A DNA stretch of 64,000 nt from NCBI RefSeq assembly GCF_014648315.1, contig NZ_BMQW01000004.1:62001-126000 (forward strand), read 5' to 3'. The notes beneath the pieces were generated by a model. The model saw only the letters and a program-made list of their open reading frames with translations, was not told the DNA's origin and did no database searches. This DNA comes from Shewanella ulleungensis (GTDB taxonomy: Bacteria; Pseudomonadota; Gammaproteobacteria; Enterobacterales; Shewanellaceae). Below, piece after piece: positions 19,377 through 29,998 of the stretch; within the stretch, counting starts at the first letter, position 1; every line of letters begins with the position of its first letter. Position numbers and translations under genes: made by a program.

Positions 19377-19820
19377 CTAACTCCCTGTTAACACTTCTTG
19401 TTCAATACCTGCAACTACGGTAACTAACCCCATATTGCTGCGGCCAAATGTTGAAGAGCTCGATATCTCTACTCTTCGACAACTGATTAAATTGCCTGAA
19501 TTTGCTTTTGTGCTGCGTTGACAGCTCACATCGCCAACTACCATCGGTGTAATCGTATTCGACACACCGAGTGCAGCATCTACGGTTGTTGAAGCGACAG
19601 TCATTGTCGCCATCGTAGTGCCTTGATTGGCTAAAATAGCTTTATCTTGTCCACCTTGAGCAGAAGCCATCGCTTCAATTCGTTCTGAACCCGCACCTGC
19701 CATTCTCAATGACTGTGTAGAGTTCACAGCAAGTGCCACACCAATCAAGGTCATTAGCACGAGAACAATTAATGAAAAAAACAACACGATTCCTTGCTGC
19801 TTCTTTATTGATTTGATCAT
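19377..19820 (-). CDS. pilX: PilX minor pilin/assembly protein
   Basis: The 147-residue protein begins KKQQG-IVLFFSLIVLVLMTLIGVALA, the N-terminal helix of PilX. The +5 residue is not Glu, which is common for PilX. The segment QSLRMAGAGSERIEAMASAQ is typical of the family. It is in the order pilV-W-X-Y1. The ribosome binding site (CAGG) is very close to the start codon. Confidence 0.9.
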   Translation of the reverse strand: MIKSIKKQQGIVLFFSLIVLVLMTLIGVALAVNSTQSLRMAGAGSERIEAMASAQGGQDKAILANQGTTMATMTVASTTVDAALGVSNTITPMVVGDVSCQRSTKANSGNLISCRRVEISSSSTFGRSNMGLVTVVAGIEQEVLTGS

Positions 19821-19870
19821 TTACCTGCCTTTTGATGCATCAACTCAAAATTACGTATTGAGTTACTGAA

Positions 19871-20836
19871 TTATAGGTTGATTAAAATTGGATTTTCTAA
19901 AACGATAGTGCTCGATACCACTTTACGTCGAAAATTATCATTAAGAGGCCCGATAGTTTTGTCGCCAAGTGTATAGGTATTGTCATTGGTATAGGTTCTG
20001 TCTTCTTCACTTGAACGAACCAATAAAAACACCCTTAAAGACACTAAACGTTGAAATAATTCATTGTCCCACATTAATGTGGTCACATTTTGTACTGGCA
20101 TATAGCTATCTGCAGTGCCGTCGCCATCACTATCAAAACCATACAGAATACGCATATTTTCTATGCCTTCTACGAGCTGTTCTTCGTTATTCATGCCATT
20201 GTTAATGGATAGCGTACGGCGCCTTAAAACGGGAATAGTACCGTCATCACGAATAAAGTAAACATGATGCTGATATTCCCAAATACGGCTATTAGCCAAG
20301 CCTGGCGCCGCGGCACTACCATTGAAAAATACAATTTCATTTGACGTTGATGCTGCATAATAGCGTGTTGAAGTAAGCACTGTTACTGGTGGCCCCATCA
20401 AACGCTTTATTTGAATAACATCAGTGCCGCTATTAGGTGACACACACGCTAATGATTCTGCACTTACGCCTTGCTCATACCCCCATAGCCGCCTGAAATG
20501 AGAGGGTTGTGCGTTAGGGAAACTGGCATTATTTAACCCAGCCCCTATACAATCTGCCGTTACGGCCGTAGCAGATAACGTTGTATTACTGCCAATAATA
20601 AAATCAGTACCGGTAATGTCGCCCATAAAACCAAGTTGGCTTAAGTCACGCTCCATAATAGCTAATGCTATACGGCCATTTTCTTGTAATTGATTAAATT
20701 GACTTGTCGTTGTGACATTACTTGAAGACATGCTAAACATGGTAAAAAGACCAGCCGTTAAAAACAAACTGATCAACATCGCCACCATCAACTCTACTAG
20801 TGACATACCTTGTTGTTTTGTTATTTTAATCATCAT
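19871..20836 (-). CDS. pilW: PilW minor pilin
   Basis: The 321-residue protein has the prepilin site QQG|MSLVELMVAMLISLFLTAGLF and a long C-terminal domain typical of PilW, with ENGRIALAIMERDL after the helix. Its ATG overlaps the pilV stop by 4 bases (ATGA), so translation is coupled. It belongs to the minor-pilin complex that initiates pilus assembly. Confidence 0.92.
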   Translation of the reverse strand: MMIKITKQQGMSLVELMVAMLISLFLTAGLFTMFSMSSSNVTTTSQFNQLQENGRIALAIMERDLSQLGFMGDITGTDFIIGSNTTLSATAVTADCIGAGLNNASFPNAQPSHFRRLWGYEQGVSAESLACVSPNSGTDVIQIKRLMGPPVTVLTSTRYYAASTSNEIVFFNGSAAAPGLANSRIWEYQHHVYFIRDDGTIPVLRRRTLSINNGMNNEEQLVEGIENMRILYGFDSDGDGTADSYMPVQNVTTLMWDNELFQRLVSLRVFLLVRSSEEDRTYTNDNTYTLGDKTIGPLNDNFRRKVVSSTIVLENPILINL

Positions 20837-21387
20837 CTTATAATCGCCGTATCTACATCTAATACACGCCGTCTATCACTACTGCTTCCACAACTTTTTA
20901 CGAAACTAGATTTCGCTTCAGTGCCATCTGAAGTAGCACGAACCCCTTTCCAGGTCATCACCACTGTTACATCTGTCCCAACAACACGGATACATGCTGT
21001 AGCCGAATCGAGTCCACCGACATTGTTATTGTCTGATGACTTTTCATTCTCGCCAGAAAAGGCCCGTTCCCATTGAAATAAGTCCCAGTTACGGGTTTCT
21101 ATATTGGTACAGGTAGTATTGGCACCCACGGCAACATCACACGCTTTTGCTGAAGTAATGGATGTACCGGTATAAGTGCCTGCATAGTTCGCAAGTTGAC
21201 CACTATTAATTCGCATACGATTAATAATATCATTGGCATAATAAGACGCTTGGGTTTGTTGAAAGGACTCAAAACTGCCTTTTTTGGCGACTAAATGCAG
21301 ATTAAAAATGCCAATAAGGCCTATCACCAGAATAACCAGTGAAACCATTACTTCGATTAAGGAAAATCCATTCCTTTTAAATGACAT
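20833..21387 (-). CDS. pilV: PilV minor pilin
   Basis: The start giving MSFKRNG-FSLIEVMV is chosen because GGAGG lies 10 bases upstream; an in-frame ATG nine codons earlier includes that ribosome binding site in its own coding sequence. The 184-residue product has the prepilin site NG|FSLIEVMVSLVILVIGLIG and four cysteines in the C-terminal domain. It heads the reverse-strand pilus operon. The promoter should lie in the 250 bases between it and ispH's terminator. Confidence 0.92.
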   Translation of the reverse strand: MSFKRNGFSLIEVMVSLVILVIGLIGIFNLHLVAKKGSFESFQQTQASYYANDIINRMRINSGQLANYAGTYTGTSITSAKACDVAVGANTTCTNIETRNWDLFQWERAFSGENEKSSDNNNVGGLDSATACIRVVGTDVTVVMTWKGVRATSDGTEAKSSFVKSCGSSSDRRRVLDVDTAIIR

Positions 21388-21580
21388 TTGAGCCAAACCT
21401 CCATGAAAAGGCAATCAAATTTGGGTTTGCCTTAAGCTTAATCTACTGACAAATACATTAACCAATCCGTAATCATAACTGAGTTAAATGTAATCAGTAA
21501 GTAACATTGACATATATTTACATTGATTTAAAAAAGTTAACATCTAATCAGTATTATACCCGGTTTATTGCGCAAGTACA

Positions 21581-21611
21581 AAAAACCCGCAACCTAAAAT
21601 AAGTTGCGGGT
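21581..21611 (-). terminator. Terminator after ispH
   Basis: On the reverse strand a perfect 9-bp stem ACCCGCAAC/GTTGCGGGT is followed by six T residues, about 25 bases after the ispH stop. Confidence 0.92.
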
Positions 21612-21636
21612 AAGCATAGTAAGGCTATTGAATTGA

Positions 21637-22596
21637 TTAACGTAATTCGGCCGGAACGGCAAATACAGTGTCTTCTTTTCGACCTTCGACTTCGGTAATC
21701 ACACTCGGTGCTAATGTAGCTATTGCGTTAACGACCTGTTGTACCAAAACCTCTGGTGCTGAAGCCCCTGCAGTAACAGCAACTTTCTTAACGCCATTAA
21801 ACCAAATAGGTTCAACATCAGCGGCAGTGTCAACTAAATAAGACTGAGTGCCTGTTTTTTCAGCGAGCTCACGTAATCTATTTGAATTGGAGCTATTTTT
21901 TGACCCGACCACAATAAGTAAATCGACTTCAGCAGACATGCTACGCACCGCATCTTGTCTGTTCTGAGTGGCGTAGCAAATATCATCTTTACGCGGACCT
22001 TCAATAGAAGGGAAACGTTGTTGTAAAGCTGCAATAATATCTAATGTGTCGTCCACTGAAAGCGTCGTTTGGGTAACAAAGCATAAGTTGTCAGGGTTAT
22101 TCACCTTCAGATTGTTCACGTCTTCTGGTGATTCAATCAGATAAACACCGCCATTGGGGTTATCGTATTGACCCATGGTGCCTTCAACTTCTGGGTGCCC
22201 TTCATGACCAATCAAAATACACTCAATCCCTTTACGGCTCGCGCGAGTCACTTGTAGATGCACTTTAGTCACCAGCGGACACGTTGCATCAAATACTTTT
22301 AAGCCACGCGTTTTCGCTTCTTTTCTAACGGCTTGTGACACACCATGAGCACTAAAAATAACAATGCTATTATCTGGCACTTGATGAAGCTCATCGATAA
22401 ATAGCGCACCACGCTCTTTTAGGTTTTCAACCACGTATCGATTATGCACCACTTCATGGCGCACATAAATTGGTGGTTCAAATAACTCTAGGGCACGTTC
22501 TACGATACTGATAGCACGATCAACCCCAGCACAAAAGCCGCGTGGATTAGCGAGTAAAATGCTGAGTTCTGGCGATGTAGGATCAACTTTCAACAT
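21637..22596 (-). CDS. ispH: 4-hydroxy-3-methylbut-2-enyl diphosphate reductase
   Basis: IspH (LytB) makes the final step of the MEP isoprenoid pathway, forming IPP and DMAPP. The 319-residue protein has the three cluster cysteines in NPRGFCAG (Cys22), [10 protein letters not shown] and [10 protein letters not shown], and the ending matches the family. The start has AAAGG upstream; the N-terminus is about ten residues longer than in E. coli. It is the last gene of the conserved ileS-lspA-fkpB-ispH string and begins nine bases after the fkpB stop. Confidence 0.96.
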   Translation of the reverse strand: MLKVDPTSPELSILLANPRGFCAGVDRAISIVERALELFEPPIYVRHEVVHNRYVVENLKERGALFIDELHQVPDNSIVIFSAHGVSQAVRKEAKTRGLKVFDATCPLVTKVHLQVTRASRKGIECILIGHEGHPEVEGTMGQYDNPNGGVYLIESPEDVNNLKVNNPDNLCFVTQTTLSVDDTLDIIAALQQRFPSIEGPRKDDICYATQNRQDAVRSMSAEVDLLIVVGSKNSSNSNRLRELAEKTGTQSYLVDTAADVEPIWFNGVKKVAVTAGASAPEVLVQQVVNAIATLAPSVITEVEGRKEDTVFAVPAELR

Positions 22597-22605
22597 GTTA
22601 TACCT

Positions 22606-23049
22606 TTATTCTGTAATAACACTGACCACTTCAAGCTCAAATGTAATTGTGTGTCCTGCTAGCGGATGATTTAAATCAACGGTAATCGAATCACCGGCAG
22701 TGTCACGTACAATACCCGGTATTTCACTGCCACCTGGGCCGGCAAAACTGACAATTACGCCCGCTTCAAGCTTCATGTCGGCAGGAAAACGACTGCGGTC
22801 CATGTAATGGATTGCATCTGGATTTGACTCACCAAACGCATCTTGTGGCGCTAGGGTAAATTGATGCTTGTCACCCGCCTTCAAGCCTCTAAGCTGAGCT
22901 TCAAATGCAGGGCTTAAACTGTTGTCGCCAATATTTAAACGAGCAGGCTTTCCCGATGCTTTGGTGCTGTCAGCGGTCGAACCATCCTCTAAGACTATGT
23001 TCATATGACACAGTAACGCTTGGTCATCTTGTTTTGTTAAATCAGTCAC
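22606..23049 (-). CDS. fkpB: FKBP-type peptidyl-prolyl isomerase FkpB (SlpA)
   Basis: The 147-residue protein aligns with E. coli FkpB: an FKBP domain (VLEDGSTADSTKASGKPA) with an inserted flap and the ending ITVDLNHPLAGHTITFELEV. I choose a GTG start (reads M-TDLTKQDDQ), as AGGAG lies 10 bases upstream and this aligns with the E. coli N-terminus. The ATG at 23079 would add ten residues with no ribosome binding site. With the GTG start the gene overlaps the lspA stop by 8 bases. Confidence 0.92.
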   Translation of the reverse strand: MTDLTKQDDQALLCHMNIVLEDGSTADSTKASGKPARLNIGDNSLSPAFEAQLRGLKAGDKHQFTLAPQDAFGESNPDAIHYMDRSRFPADMKLEAGVIVSFAGPGGSEIPGIVRDTAGDSITVDLNHPLAGHTITFELEVVSVITE

Positions 23050-23563
23050 GACTAGATTGCTCCTCTGATGCTTTAGCATCGGGCTTAAATGATTCCCAAA
23101 TAATCAATATTGCACCGACAAAAATACCGGCATCTGCGATGTTAAAGGCAGGGTAATGGCTGGTGTTCCAGTAAAAATCAATGAAGTCCACAACAAAGCC
23201 GTGCATTAGGCGATCCACTAAGTTTCCTAATGCGCCACCAATCACTAAGGTAAACGCCAAATTACTGCGCCACATTGTGTGTGACTGTTTACGCAGCCAA
23301 ATAGTCAGTAAAGTACTAAAACCAATAGCAATTACTGCAAAAAACCAACGTTGCCAGCCACCTGCATCATCAAGAAAACTAAAGGCTGCACCAAAATTTC
23401 TCACGTAAGTGAAGTTAAAAAATGGCAGAAGTTTTACCGACTCATATAGTTCAAAATTGGCTAAAACCCATTGTTTAGATAGCTGATCGGCCAAAAACAC
23501 CAATGCAGCTACCCAATACCAACGCAAGCCACTGTCTTTCCAAGTTAATGGCACAGAACTCAT
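23042..23563 (-). CDS. lspA: Lipoprotein signal peptidase (signal peptidase II)
   Basis: LspA removes the signal peptide of diacylglyceryl-modified prolipoproteins in the inner membrane. The 173-residue product starts at the second of two close ATGs (MSSVPLTW), with AAAGGA nine bases upstream. Four membrane helices are visible. The catalytic aspartates are Asp126 (HGFVVDFID) and Asp144 (FNIADAG), with the conserved GGALGNLVDR before them. It begins 13 bases after the ileS stop and overlaps fkpB. Confidence 0.95.
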   Translation of the reverse strand: MSSVPLTWKDSGLRWYWVAALVFLADQLSKQWVLANFELYESVKLLPFFNFTYVRNFGAAFSFLDDAGGWQRWFFAVIAIGFSTLLTIWLRKQSHTMWRSNLAFTLVIGGALGNLVDRLMHGFVVDFIDFYWNTSHYPAFNIADAGIFVGAILIIWESFKPDAKASEEQSSRD

Positions 23564-23576
23564 TATTGTCATTCCT

Positions 23577-26399
23577 TTAAGCGAATTCGCGTTGCTCGCC
23601 TTCACCTTCAATATTGGTCACACAACGTTGACACAATGTTGGGTGAGCTTCGATAGTGCTGACTTCTTCACGGTAGTGCCAACAACGTTCACATTTCTCA
23701 GCGTCGCTTTTAGCCACAACAAGTTTAAGTGAACTTAATTCAGTTTCGATGGCATCGCTACCCGCTTGTGACATATCAGCAACGGCAGCCTTAGAGGTAA
23801 TAAGAATAAAGCGTAACTCATCACCTACTTTAGCTAACTCGGCAGCTAAATCAGCATCGGCGAACAATGTCACTTCAGCTTCTAATGATCCACCAATACG
23901 TTTGTCACGACGTGCTTGTTCAAGTACTTTGTTAACTTCATTACGGACAGTTAATAATTTATCCCAGTAATCATCACTTAAATCACTTTCGAGGGTGACC
24001 GCTTCTAAGCCTTGGTACCATTCTTGGGTAAACACATACTTTTCACGCTTGCCTGGCAGTAATTGCCACACTTCATCAGCAGTAAAGCTTAAAATTGGTG
24101 TCATCCAACGCACCATTGCCTCAGCAATATGGTAAAGCGCAGATTGACAGCTACGGCGCGCATGCCCTTCTTGCTTAGCGGTGTACTGGCGATCTTTAAT
24201 GATATCAAGATAGAAGCTGCCCAACTCAACTGAACAGAACTGCATCAACTTTTGAGTGACTTGATGGAAGTTATATTGATCATATGCTTCGATAATTTCT
24301 TGTTGTAATGCAGCTGCACGACGAACAACCCAACGATCTAACGCGACCATATCTTCTGATGCAATCATATCAGTTTCAGGATTGAAGCCATTTAAGTTCG
24401 CAAGTAAGAAACGTGCAGTATTACGAATACGACGATATGCATCAGCGCTACGGTTCAAAATCTCATCAGATACGGTCATTTCACCGCTGTAATCTGTCGC
24501 AGCAACCCATAGTCGTAAAATGTCAGCACCAAGCTTGTTGATTACTTGTAATGGTGCAATCACGTTACCAACAGATTTTGACATTTTGCGGCCTTTACCA
24601 TCAACGGTAAAACCATGAGTCAATACTTGCTTATAAGGTGCTTTACCATTCATAGCGGTAGAAATCATCAATGATGACATAAACCAACCACGATGTTGAT
24701 CGCTTCCTTCTAAGTACAAATCAATATCATGTCCATGAAACTCTGGACGGGCAGCAACCACTGATGAAAATGATGAACCTGAGTCGTACCATACGTCTAA
24801 GGTATCGGTAACTTTACGGTACTGCTCTGCCTCATCACCTAATAATTCACTTTCATTTAAATCCCACCAAGCTTGAATGCCTTGTTGTTCAATACGATGT
24901 GCGACTCGCTCCATTAATGAAACACTGTCTGGATGCAATTCATCTGTTTCACGGTGAACAAATAATGTAATAGGCACGCCCCAGGTACGCTGACGTGAGA
25001 TACACCAGTCTGGACGGTTTTCAACCATTTTCTCGATACGACTTTGACCCCAATCAGGGATCCATTTTGTTTGTTCAATCTCTTTTAGTGCTTGAGAGCG
25101 AAGACCGTGGTTGTCCATAGAGATAAACCACTGTGGCGTAGCACGAAAAATAATGGGTGTTTTGTGACGCCAGCAATGCGGGTAGCTATGACGATAAGGC
25201 ACATGAAGCAATAATGCGCCTTTTTCTTCAAGTAGCTCCACTACGCTGGCATTGGCTTTAAATACATGCTGACCAGCAAAAAATTCAGTGTCTGGTTTGT
25301 AAACACCATTGTCGCCGACAGGGTTTGCAACTTCTAGACCGTATTTCTGGCCAACAATAAAGTCGTCTTGACCATGACCAGGTGCAGTATGAACAATGCC
25401 CGTACCGGCGTCCGTAGTTACATGGTCGCCAAGAATAGCAGGCACATCAAACGCATAGAATGGGTGATTAAAACGCATTAGCTCTAGCTCAGCGCCTTTC
25501 ACTTCACCTAAAATAGTATGTGACTCTGCACTATAACGCTCTAAGCAAGACTCAACTAAAACTTGTGCCAAAATGAGGGTCGTTGTTTTACCTTCTTTCA
25601 CAAATTCAACCAAGCTGTAATCTAACTCAGGGCTAAGTGATAGCGCGCGGTTAGCAGGTATGGTCCATGGCGTTGTTGTCCAAATAGCCATTGCCACCGG
25701 TTTAGTGTAATTTTCGACACCAAACTTAGCAGCGACGGCTGCAGCATCGACAGCAAAAAAGGCGACATCGATAGCTGGAGACGTTTTGTCTTCGTATTCA
25801 ACTTCAGCTTCAGCAAGGGCTGAACCACAGTCTGTACACCAGTGCACAGGCTTGACCCCCTTATGCAAATGGCCACTTTCAATCACTTTCGCTAGCGAGC
25901 GAACAATATTGGCTTCTGTTGAAAAGTCCATGGTTAAATATGGGTTTTGCCAATCGCCTAGTACACCTAAACGGATAAAATCGTCACGCTGGCCTTCAAC
26001 TTGGGTCGCTGCATATTTACGACATTCTTCACGAAATTCTGCTGCAGATATTTTAACCCCTGGCTTACCGACTTTTTGCTCTACTTTCAATTCAATAGGT
26101 AAACCGTGACAATCCCAACCAGGAATATAAGGTGCGTCAAAACCTGACATGGTTTTAGACTTAATAATAATGTCTTTTAGAATTTTATTTACAGAGTGAC
26201 CAATATGAATGCTGCCATTAGCGTATGGAGGGCCGTCATGCAAAATGAAAGGTTTACGACCAGTACGGCTATCGCGGATCTGCTGATACAGTCCGTCTTC
26301 CGTCCAACGATTTAACATTTCTGGCTCGCGATTTGCCAAATTACCGCGCATCGGAAACTCAGTTTCCGGCAAATTCAAAGTAAATTTATAGTCGCTCAT
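23577..26399 (-). CDS. ileS: Isoleucyl-tRNA synthetase
   Basis: The 940-residue class I synthetase starts [19 protein letters not shown], like E. coli IleS; the ATG three codons upstream is less likely. The HIGH motif is at residues 65-68 (GSIHIGHS) and KMSKS is near residue 603 ([10 protein letters not shown]). The CP1 editing domain lies between. The C-terminal zinc site is CERCWHYRE...LCQRCV. It is the central gene of the ribF-ileS-lspA-fkpB-ispH string, with ribF 32 bases upstream. Confidence 0.98.
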   Translation of the reverse strand: MSDYKFTLNLPETEFPMRGNLANREPEMLNRWTEDGLYQQIRDSRTGRKPFILHDGPPYANGSIHIGHSVNKILKDIIIKSKTMSGFDAPYIPGWDCHGLPIELKVEQKVGKPGVKISAAEFREECRKYAATQVEGQRDDFIRLGVLGDWQNPYLTMDFSTEANIVRSLAKVIESGHLHKGVKPVHWCTDCGSALAEAEVEYEDKTSPAIDVAFFAVDAAAVAAKFGVENYTKPVAMAIWTTTPWTIPANRALSLSPELDYSLVEFVKEGKTTTLILAQVLVESCLERYSAESHTILGEVKGAELELMRFNHPFYAFDVPAILGDHVTTDAGTGIVHTAPGHGQDDFIVGQKYGLEVANPVGDNGVYKPDTEFFAGQHVFKANASVVELLEEKGALLLHVPYRHSYPHCWRHKTPIIFRATPQWFISMDNHGLRSQALKEIEQTKWIPDWGQSRIEKMVENRPDWCISRQRTWGVPITLFVHRETDELHPDSVSLMERVAHRIEQQGIQAWWDLNESELLGDEAEQYRKVTDTLDVWYDSGSSFSSVVAARPEFHGHDIDLYLEGSDQHRGWFMSSLMISTAMNGKAPYKQVLTHGFTVDGKGRKMSKSVGNVIAPLQVINKLGADILRLWVAATDYSGEMTVSDEILNRSADAYRRIRNTARFLLANLNGFNPETDMIASEDMVALDRWVVRRAAALQQEIIEAYDQYNFHQVTQKLMQFCSVELGSFYLDIIKDRQYTAKQEGHARRSCQSALYHIAEAMVRWMTPILSFTADEVWQLLPGKREKYVFTQEWYQGLEAVTLESDLSDDYWDKLLTVRNEVNKVLEQARRDKRIGGSLEAEVTLFADADLAAELAKVGDELRFILITSKAAVADMSQAGSDAIETELSSLKLVVAKSDAEKCERCWHYREEVSTIEAHPTLCQRCVTNIEGEGEQREFA

Positions 26400-26431
26400 T
26401 GATCCCATACCGTTATTAAAGCTGATTAGTT

Positions 26432-27367
26432 TCAGCTAGCATCGTTGCTAAACAAAGCGCGAGCTTCGTTCGCATCATTTAAAATTTGTTTTTTTAGTGC
26501 ATCCAATGACTCAAAAGGTTGTTCATCACGGATTTTTGCTACTAATTCTACTTCCACTCGTTTGCCGTATAAATCACCGGAAAAGTCAAACAAATGAACT
26601 TCTAATCTACAGGTTTGCCCATTAACAGTAGGTCTAAAACCCACATTGGCAACTCCTTCATATACATCACTGCCATCCCAATATAAACGCACGGCAAATA
26701 CGCCGCGCACTGGAACCACATTTCTTTTTAATGCAATATTTGCCGTTGGAAACCCAATTGTACGACCCAGTTTTTGCCCATGAGCAACACGGCCACTTAA
26801 TATAAATGGGTGCCCTAATAAGCGCCTTGCTTGCTCTAAATGTCCAAGAGCAAGGTGCTCTCGTACCGCTGTAGAGCTGACTCTTAACGAGCCCACCATA
26901 AAACTTTGAGTGCTGACGACGGTAAAACCAAACTTTTTACCCGCCTCAACCAACATTTTAAAATTACCTGCACGACCTTGACCAAAACAAAAGTCATCAC
27001 CAACAACTAGGTATTTAACACCTAGTTTTTTTACCAGTAAATCTTCAATAAAGACTTCTGCAGGTTGATTGGCAAAAGCTGCGGTAAAATTTATACACAA
27101 CAATTGATCAACTTTTAGCTCATCAAGCAACCTAATTTTATCGCGTAAAAGACTTAAACGGGCCGGAGCATCAGCACCACGAAAACGTTCTTGAGGCTGG
27201 GGCTCAAAAGTCATTAACGTAGCAGGCAGTTGAAAATGATGAGCTTTATTCACTAAATTGCTTATCACCTGCGCATGACCACGATGGACACCGTCAAAAT
27301 TCCCAATGGTTAAAACGCAACCATGATGAGAAGGTAAAATATTGTGTATACCGCGGATTAATTCCAT
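26432..27367 (-). CDS. ribF: Bifunctional riboflavin kinase/FAD synthetase
   Basis: RibF turns riboflavin into FMN and then FAD. The 311-residue product starts [12 protein letters not shown], as in E. coli; the frame is open 17 codons upstream but that part does not match. The N-terminal nucleotidyltransferase domain has [12 protein letters not shown] (near residue 25), and the C-terminal flavokinase domain has [10 protein letters not shown] and the VRGVFAV segment. No FMN riboswitch is visible upstream. It lies between murJ and ileS on the same strand. Confidence 0.96.
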   Translation of the reverse strand: MELIRGIHNILPSHHGCVLTIGNFDGVHRGHAQVISNLVNKAHHFQLPATLMTFEPQPQERFRGADAPARLSLLRDKIRLLDELKVDQLLCINFTAAFANQPAEVFIEDLLVKKLGVKYLVVGDDFCFGQGRAGNFKMLVEAGKKFGFTVVSTQSFMVGSLRVSSTAVREHLALGHLEQARRLLGHPFILSGRVAHGQKLGRTIGFPTANIALKRNVVPVRGVFAVRLYWDGSDVYEGVANVGFRPTVNGQTCRLEVHLFDFSGDLYGKRVEVELVAKIRDEQPFESLDALKKQILNDANEARALFSNDAS

Positions 27368-27515
27368 TGCACTCAATAACAGCCAATTGTAAATCGGCAG
27401 ATTATATACCCAAACCAATGTTAGATGCGAGTTTACAACTCAGTTTATTAACGCCATTTTGGTGCATCTACAATTGATTGAATGTTAAATTACCTTATTG
27501 GATTAGTGTCGCTAA

Positions 27516-29075
27516 TTATGCACTACGTTTAATTTTCCAAGGACGAACACCAAGTATCAATAAACTCAACAGATAAACGAGTGCCCCGCCAACAATAAGT
27601 TCAATTAACATCACCATACGTTCAAAAGTTTGCCATTCGAGCCACTCATTCACTTGCGGCATGAAATAAAGGATGGCGGCTGTCATTAAGGCGGTAGAAA
27701 TCGTGACTTTGCCTGTAAAAAATAACGTCTGCTTAGTCATTTTATAGACCCCAGCACGGTGCAAACCACGATAAAGCAAACCAGCATTTAATAAGGCAGA
27801 CATAGATGTTGCGATAGCCAAGCCCACATAACCAAATGGAATGGCAAAAATAAGGTTAAATACCATATTACTCACCATGGCGATAATGCCATATTTAACC
27901 GGAGTTTTGGTATCTTGGCGTGAGTAGTAACCAGGTGCTAACACTTTGATCATCATAAAACTAAGTAAACCACAGCCATAAGCAACTAGACTATATGAAG
28001 CCATTTCAACATCATTAATCGTAAATGCGCCGCGCATAAACAGCACCATTAACATGGGTTTTGCTAAAATAATTAACCCTAACATTGCTGGCACGCCTAA
28101 CAACATAATCGCTTTAACGCCCCAGTCCATTGTTTGGTTAAACCCGCTTCCTTCTGCATTCACATGTTTTTGTGATAATGCAGGCAAAATGACAGTGGCA
28201 ATGGCAATACCAAATAACCCCAACGGAAACTCAAGTAACCTGTCTGCGTAATACAACCAACTAATTGAACCTGTCATTAAAAAACTGGCGATAAAGGTAT
28301 CGAATAATAAATTAATTTGCGAAACCGACACGCCAAACAAAGCTGGGATCATTAATGTTCTGATTTTTACGACGCCAGGATGATGCCAACCCCAAGATGG
28401 TTTAACTAAGGCTTTTTCTCGGATCAAAAAAGGAATTTGGAATAAAAACTGTATTAAACCACCGGCAAACACGCCCCATGCCAAACCTATTTCTGGGTTT
28501 TCTAAGGTATGTGCGTACCACATCGCAACTGCAATAATCGCGACATTTAAGAAAACCGGGGTAAATGCCGACACAGCAAACCGGCCTCGGGTATTTAATA
28601 TCGAGCCCGCCAATGCGGTAAAAGTAATAAACCAAAGATAAGGAAAGGTAATTTTTAGCATTAATGAAGCTAGCTCAAACTTTTCAGCATTAGGGCCGTC
28701 GTTTAACCAGTCTAAAAACCAACCGCCTCCAAACAACGCCGCCAAGACAGGAGAGCAAATAACACCGAACAAAGTCACAATGGTGACCAATACACCTAAA
28801 GTACCTGCGACCTTTCCGATCAACTCGCGGGTGTCCTCAGGTGTCATTTTTTCTTGATATTCGGTTAACACAGGCACAAAAGCTTGAGCAAAGGCACCTT
28901 CGGCAAATAAGCGCCTTAAAAAATTAGGGATTTTATTGGCAAAGAAAAATACATCTGCACTGCTACCTGCCCCCATTAAATTAGCAATCACCACGTCGCG
29001 GACTAAGCCTAATACTCGCGAAATCAGCGTCATAACACTCACAATCAGACCTGATTTAAATAATTTTTTGCTCAA
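27516..29075 (-). CDS. murJ: MurJ, lipid II flippase
   Basis: MurJ (MviN) moves lipid II across the inner membrane for peptidoglycan synthesis. The 519-residue protein has about 14 membrane segments and the family sequences SRVLGLVRDVVIA and PNFLRRLFAEGAFAQAFVPVL. The frame is open to an ATG at 29183, but the first 36 codons do not resemble the family. A TTG start at 29075 (reads M-SKKLFKSG) is preceded by GGGGG and aligns with known N-termini. The gap to ribF is about 150 bases and has no clear terminator. Confidence 0.93.
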   Translation of the reverse strand: MSKKLFKSGLIVSVMTLISRVLGLVRDVVIANLMGAGSSADVFFFANKIPNFLRRLFAEGAFAQAFVPVLTEYQEKMTPEDTRELIGKVAGTLGVLVTIVTLFGVICSPVLAALFGGGWFLDWLNDGPNAEKFELASLMLKITFPYLWFITFTALAGSILNTRGRFAVSAFTPVFLNVAIIAVAMWYAHTLENPEIGLAWGVFAGGLIQFLFQIPFLIREKALVKPSWGWHHPGVVKIRTLMIPALFGVSVSQINLLFDTFIASFLMTGSISWLYYADRLLEFPLGLFGIAIATVILPALSQKHVNAEGSGFNQTMDWGVKAIMLLGVPAMLGLIILAKPMLMVLFMRGAFTINDVEMASYSLVAYGCGLLSFMMIKVLAPGYYSRQDTKTPVKYGIIAMVSNMVFNLIFAIPFGYVGLAIATSMSALLNAGLLYRGLHRAGVYKMTKQTLFFTGKVTISTALMTAAILYFMPQVNEWLEWQTFERMVMLIELIVGGALVYLLSLLILGVRPWKIKRSA

Positions 29076-29260
29076 ACAGCCCCCAGACTTACGGTCACAT
29101 CTAACAAAATTAATGGGATTTATACAAATATTCGATTCTAGCTCTGTCACACAGGCACAAGAGCTGGTAGAATTGCGCCACATATTACACGAGTTGGGTT
29201 GAAGTTAGGCATGTTAGGTTGGATTAATTTATCTTTATGATGAATATTCAATCGTAGTCG

Positions 29261-29289
29261 TTGACAAGACGACGAAAAGCAGGCATATT
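29261..29289 (+). promoter_or_regulatory. Promoter of rpsT
   Basis: A perfect -35 box TTGACA (29261-29266) is followed after 17 bases by CATATT (29284-29289). The discriminator is GC-rich (CCTCGGCC). The rpsT start codon is about 40 bases downstream of the expected start point. Confidence 0.6.
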
Positions 29290-29334
29290 CCTCGGCCTTT
29301 AAAAGTATCAAATCCAGTTTTTAGGAGTTGCACC

Positions 29335-29601
29335 TTGGCTAATAGCAAGTCTGCAAAGAAGCGCGCGCTTCAGTCTGAAAAGCGTCGCCAGCATAACGCT
29401 AGTCGTCGCTCTATGTTACGTACATACGTTAAAAAAGTTATCGCTGCTATCAAAAGCGGTGACCATAAAGCGGCTACAGAAGCATTCGCTACTGCACAAC
29501 CAATTGTTGACCGTATGGCGACTAAAGGCCTTATTCATAAGAATAAAGCTGCTCGTCAAAAGGCACGCTTAAACGCAAGAATCAAAGCACTAGTTGCTTA
29601 A
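29335..29601 (+). CDS. rpsT: 30S ribosomal protein S20
   Basis: The 88-residue basic protein reads [21 protein letters not shown], matching S20 over its length. The start codon is TTG with TTAGGAG upstream. The same rare UUG start is used by E. coli rpsT, where weak initiation is part of feedback control by S20, so the start is probably functionally conserved. A strong terminator follows. Confidence 0.97.
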   Translation: MANSKSAKKRALQSEKRRQHNASRRSMLRTYVKKVIAAIKSGDHKAATEAFATAQPIVDRMATKGLIHKNKAARQKARLNARIKALVA

Positions 29602-29624
29602 TACTTACGATTTAAGATTTTAAA

Positions 29625-29648
29625 AAACCGGCTTAGGCCGGTTTTTTT
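29625..29648 (+). terminator. Terminator after rpsT
   Basis: A perfect 8-bp stem AAACCGGC/GCCGGTTT with a 4-base loop continues into a run of T residues right after rpsT. Confidence 0.93.
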
Positions 29649-29930
29649 ATATCTAAAATTCACTGCTTCAACTGTTTCGCATAATAAAAATATCGACCTA
29701 TTTAGCAGATATACCAGTTTACAATCCATGAAAAAGCCAAATAACTCAAGATCCAATGATGTACATATTGATTGAACTAATAAAAGTCATAATTGCTGTA
29801 GATTTGGGTAGGCTGGGTGAAGTAAATGCTGAGTTAATGTCTTAGTAGATACTCATATAAGCACAAATATTGACGTTTTGTATTGATAACGAATGCTTAG
29901 ATATGGTTAAAGGATGGGTAAAAATTGATA
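29649..29930. other. Intergenic stretch without recognised features
   Basis: No open frame with a good start, RNA gene or repeat is visible between the rpsT terminator and the palindrome at the 3' end of the arsR-type gene. Confidence 0.4.
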
Positions 29931-29938
29931 GCGTCTCG

Positions 29939-29992
29939 CTCACGATAAAACGCGAAACGTCTTAATGAGTAACTCATTAAGACGTTCGTGAG
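29939..29992. repeat. Nested inverted repeat at the 3' end of the ArsR-family gene
   Basis: Inner arms AACGTCTTAATGAGT (29956-29970) and its exact complement (29972-29986) are separated by one base. Outer arms CTCACGA (29939-29945) and TCGTGAG (29986-29992) flank them. It lies 7 bases beyond the stop of the reverse gene. A U-run does not immediately follow on that strand, so it may be a processing or stability hairpin, a weak terminator, or a protein site. Confidence 0.7.
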
Positions 29993-29998
29993 ATGATA

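Noticed and set aside
27368..27515. FMN riboswitch ahead of ribF
   Set aside because: The gap is short and lacks the conserved junction sequences; no structured leader is visible.
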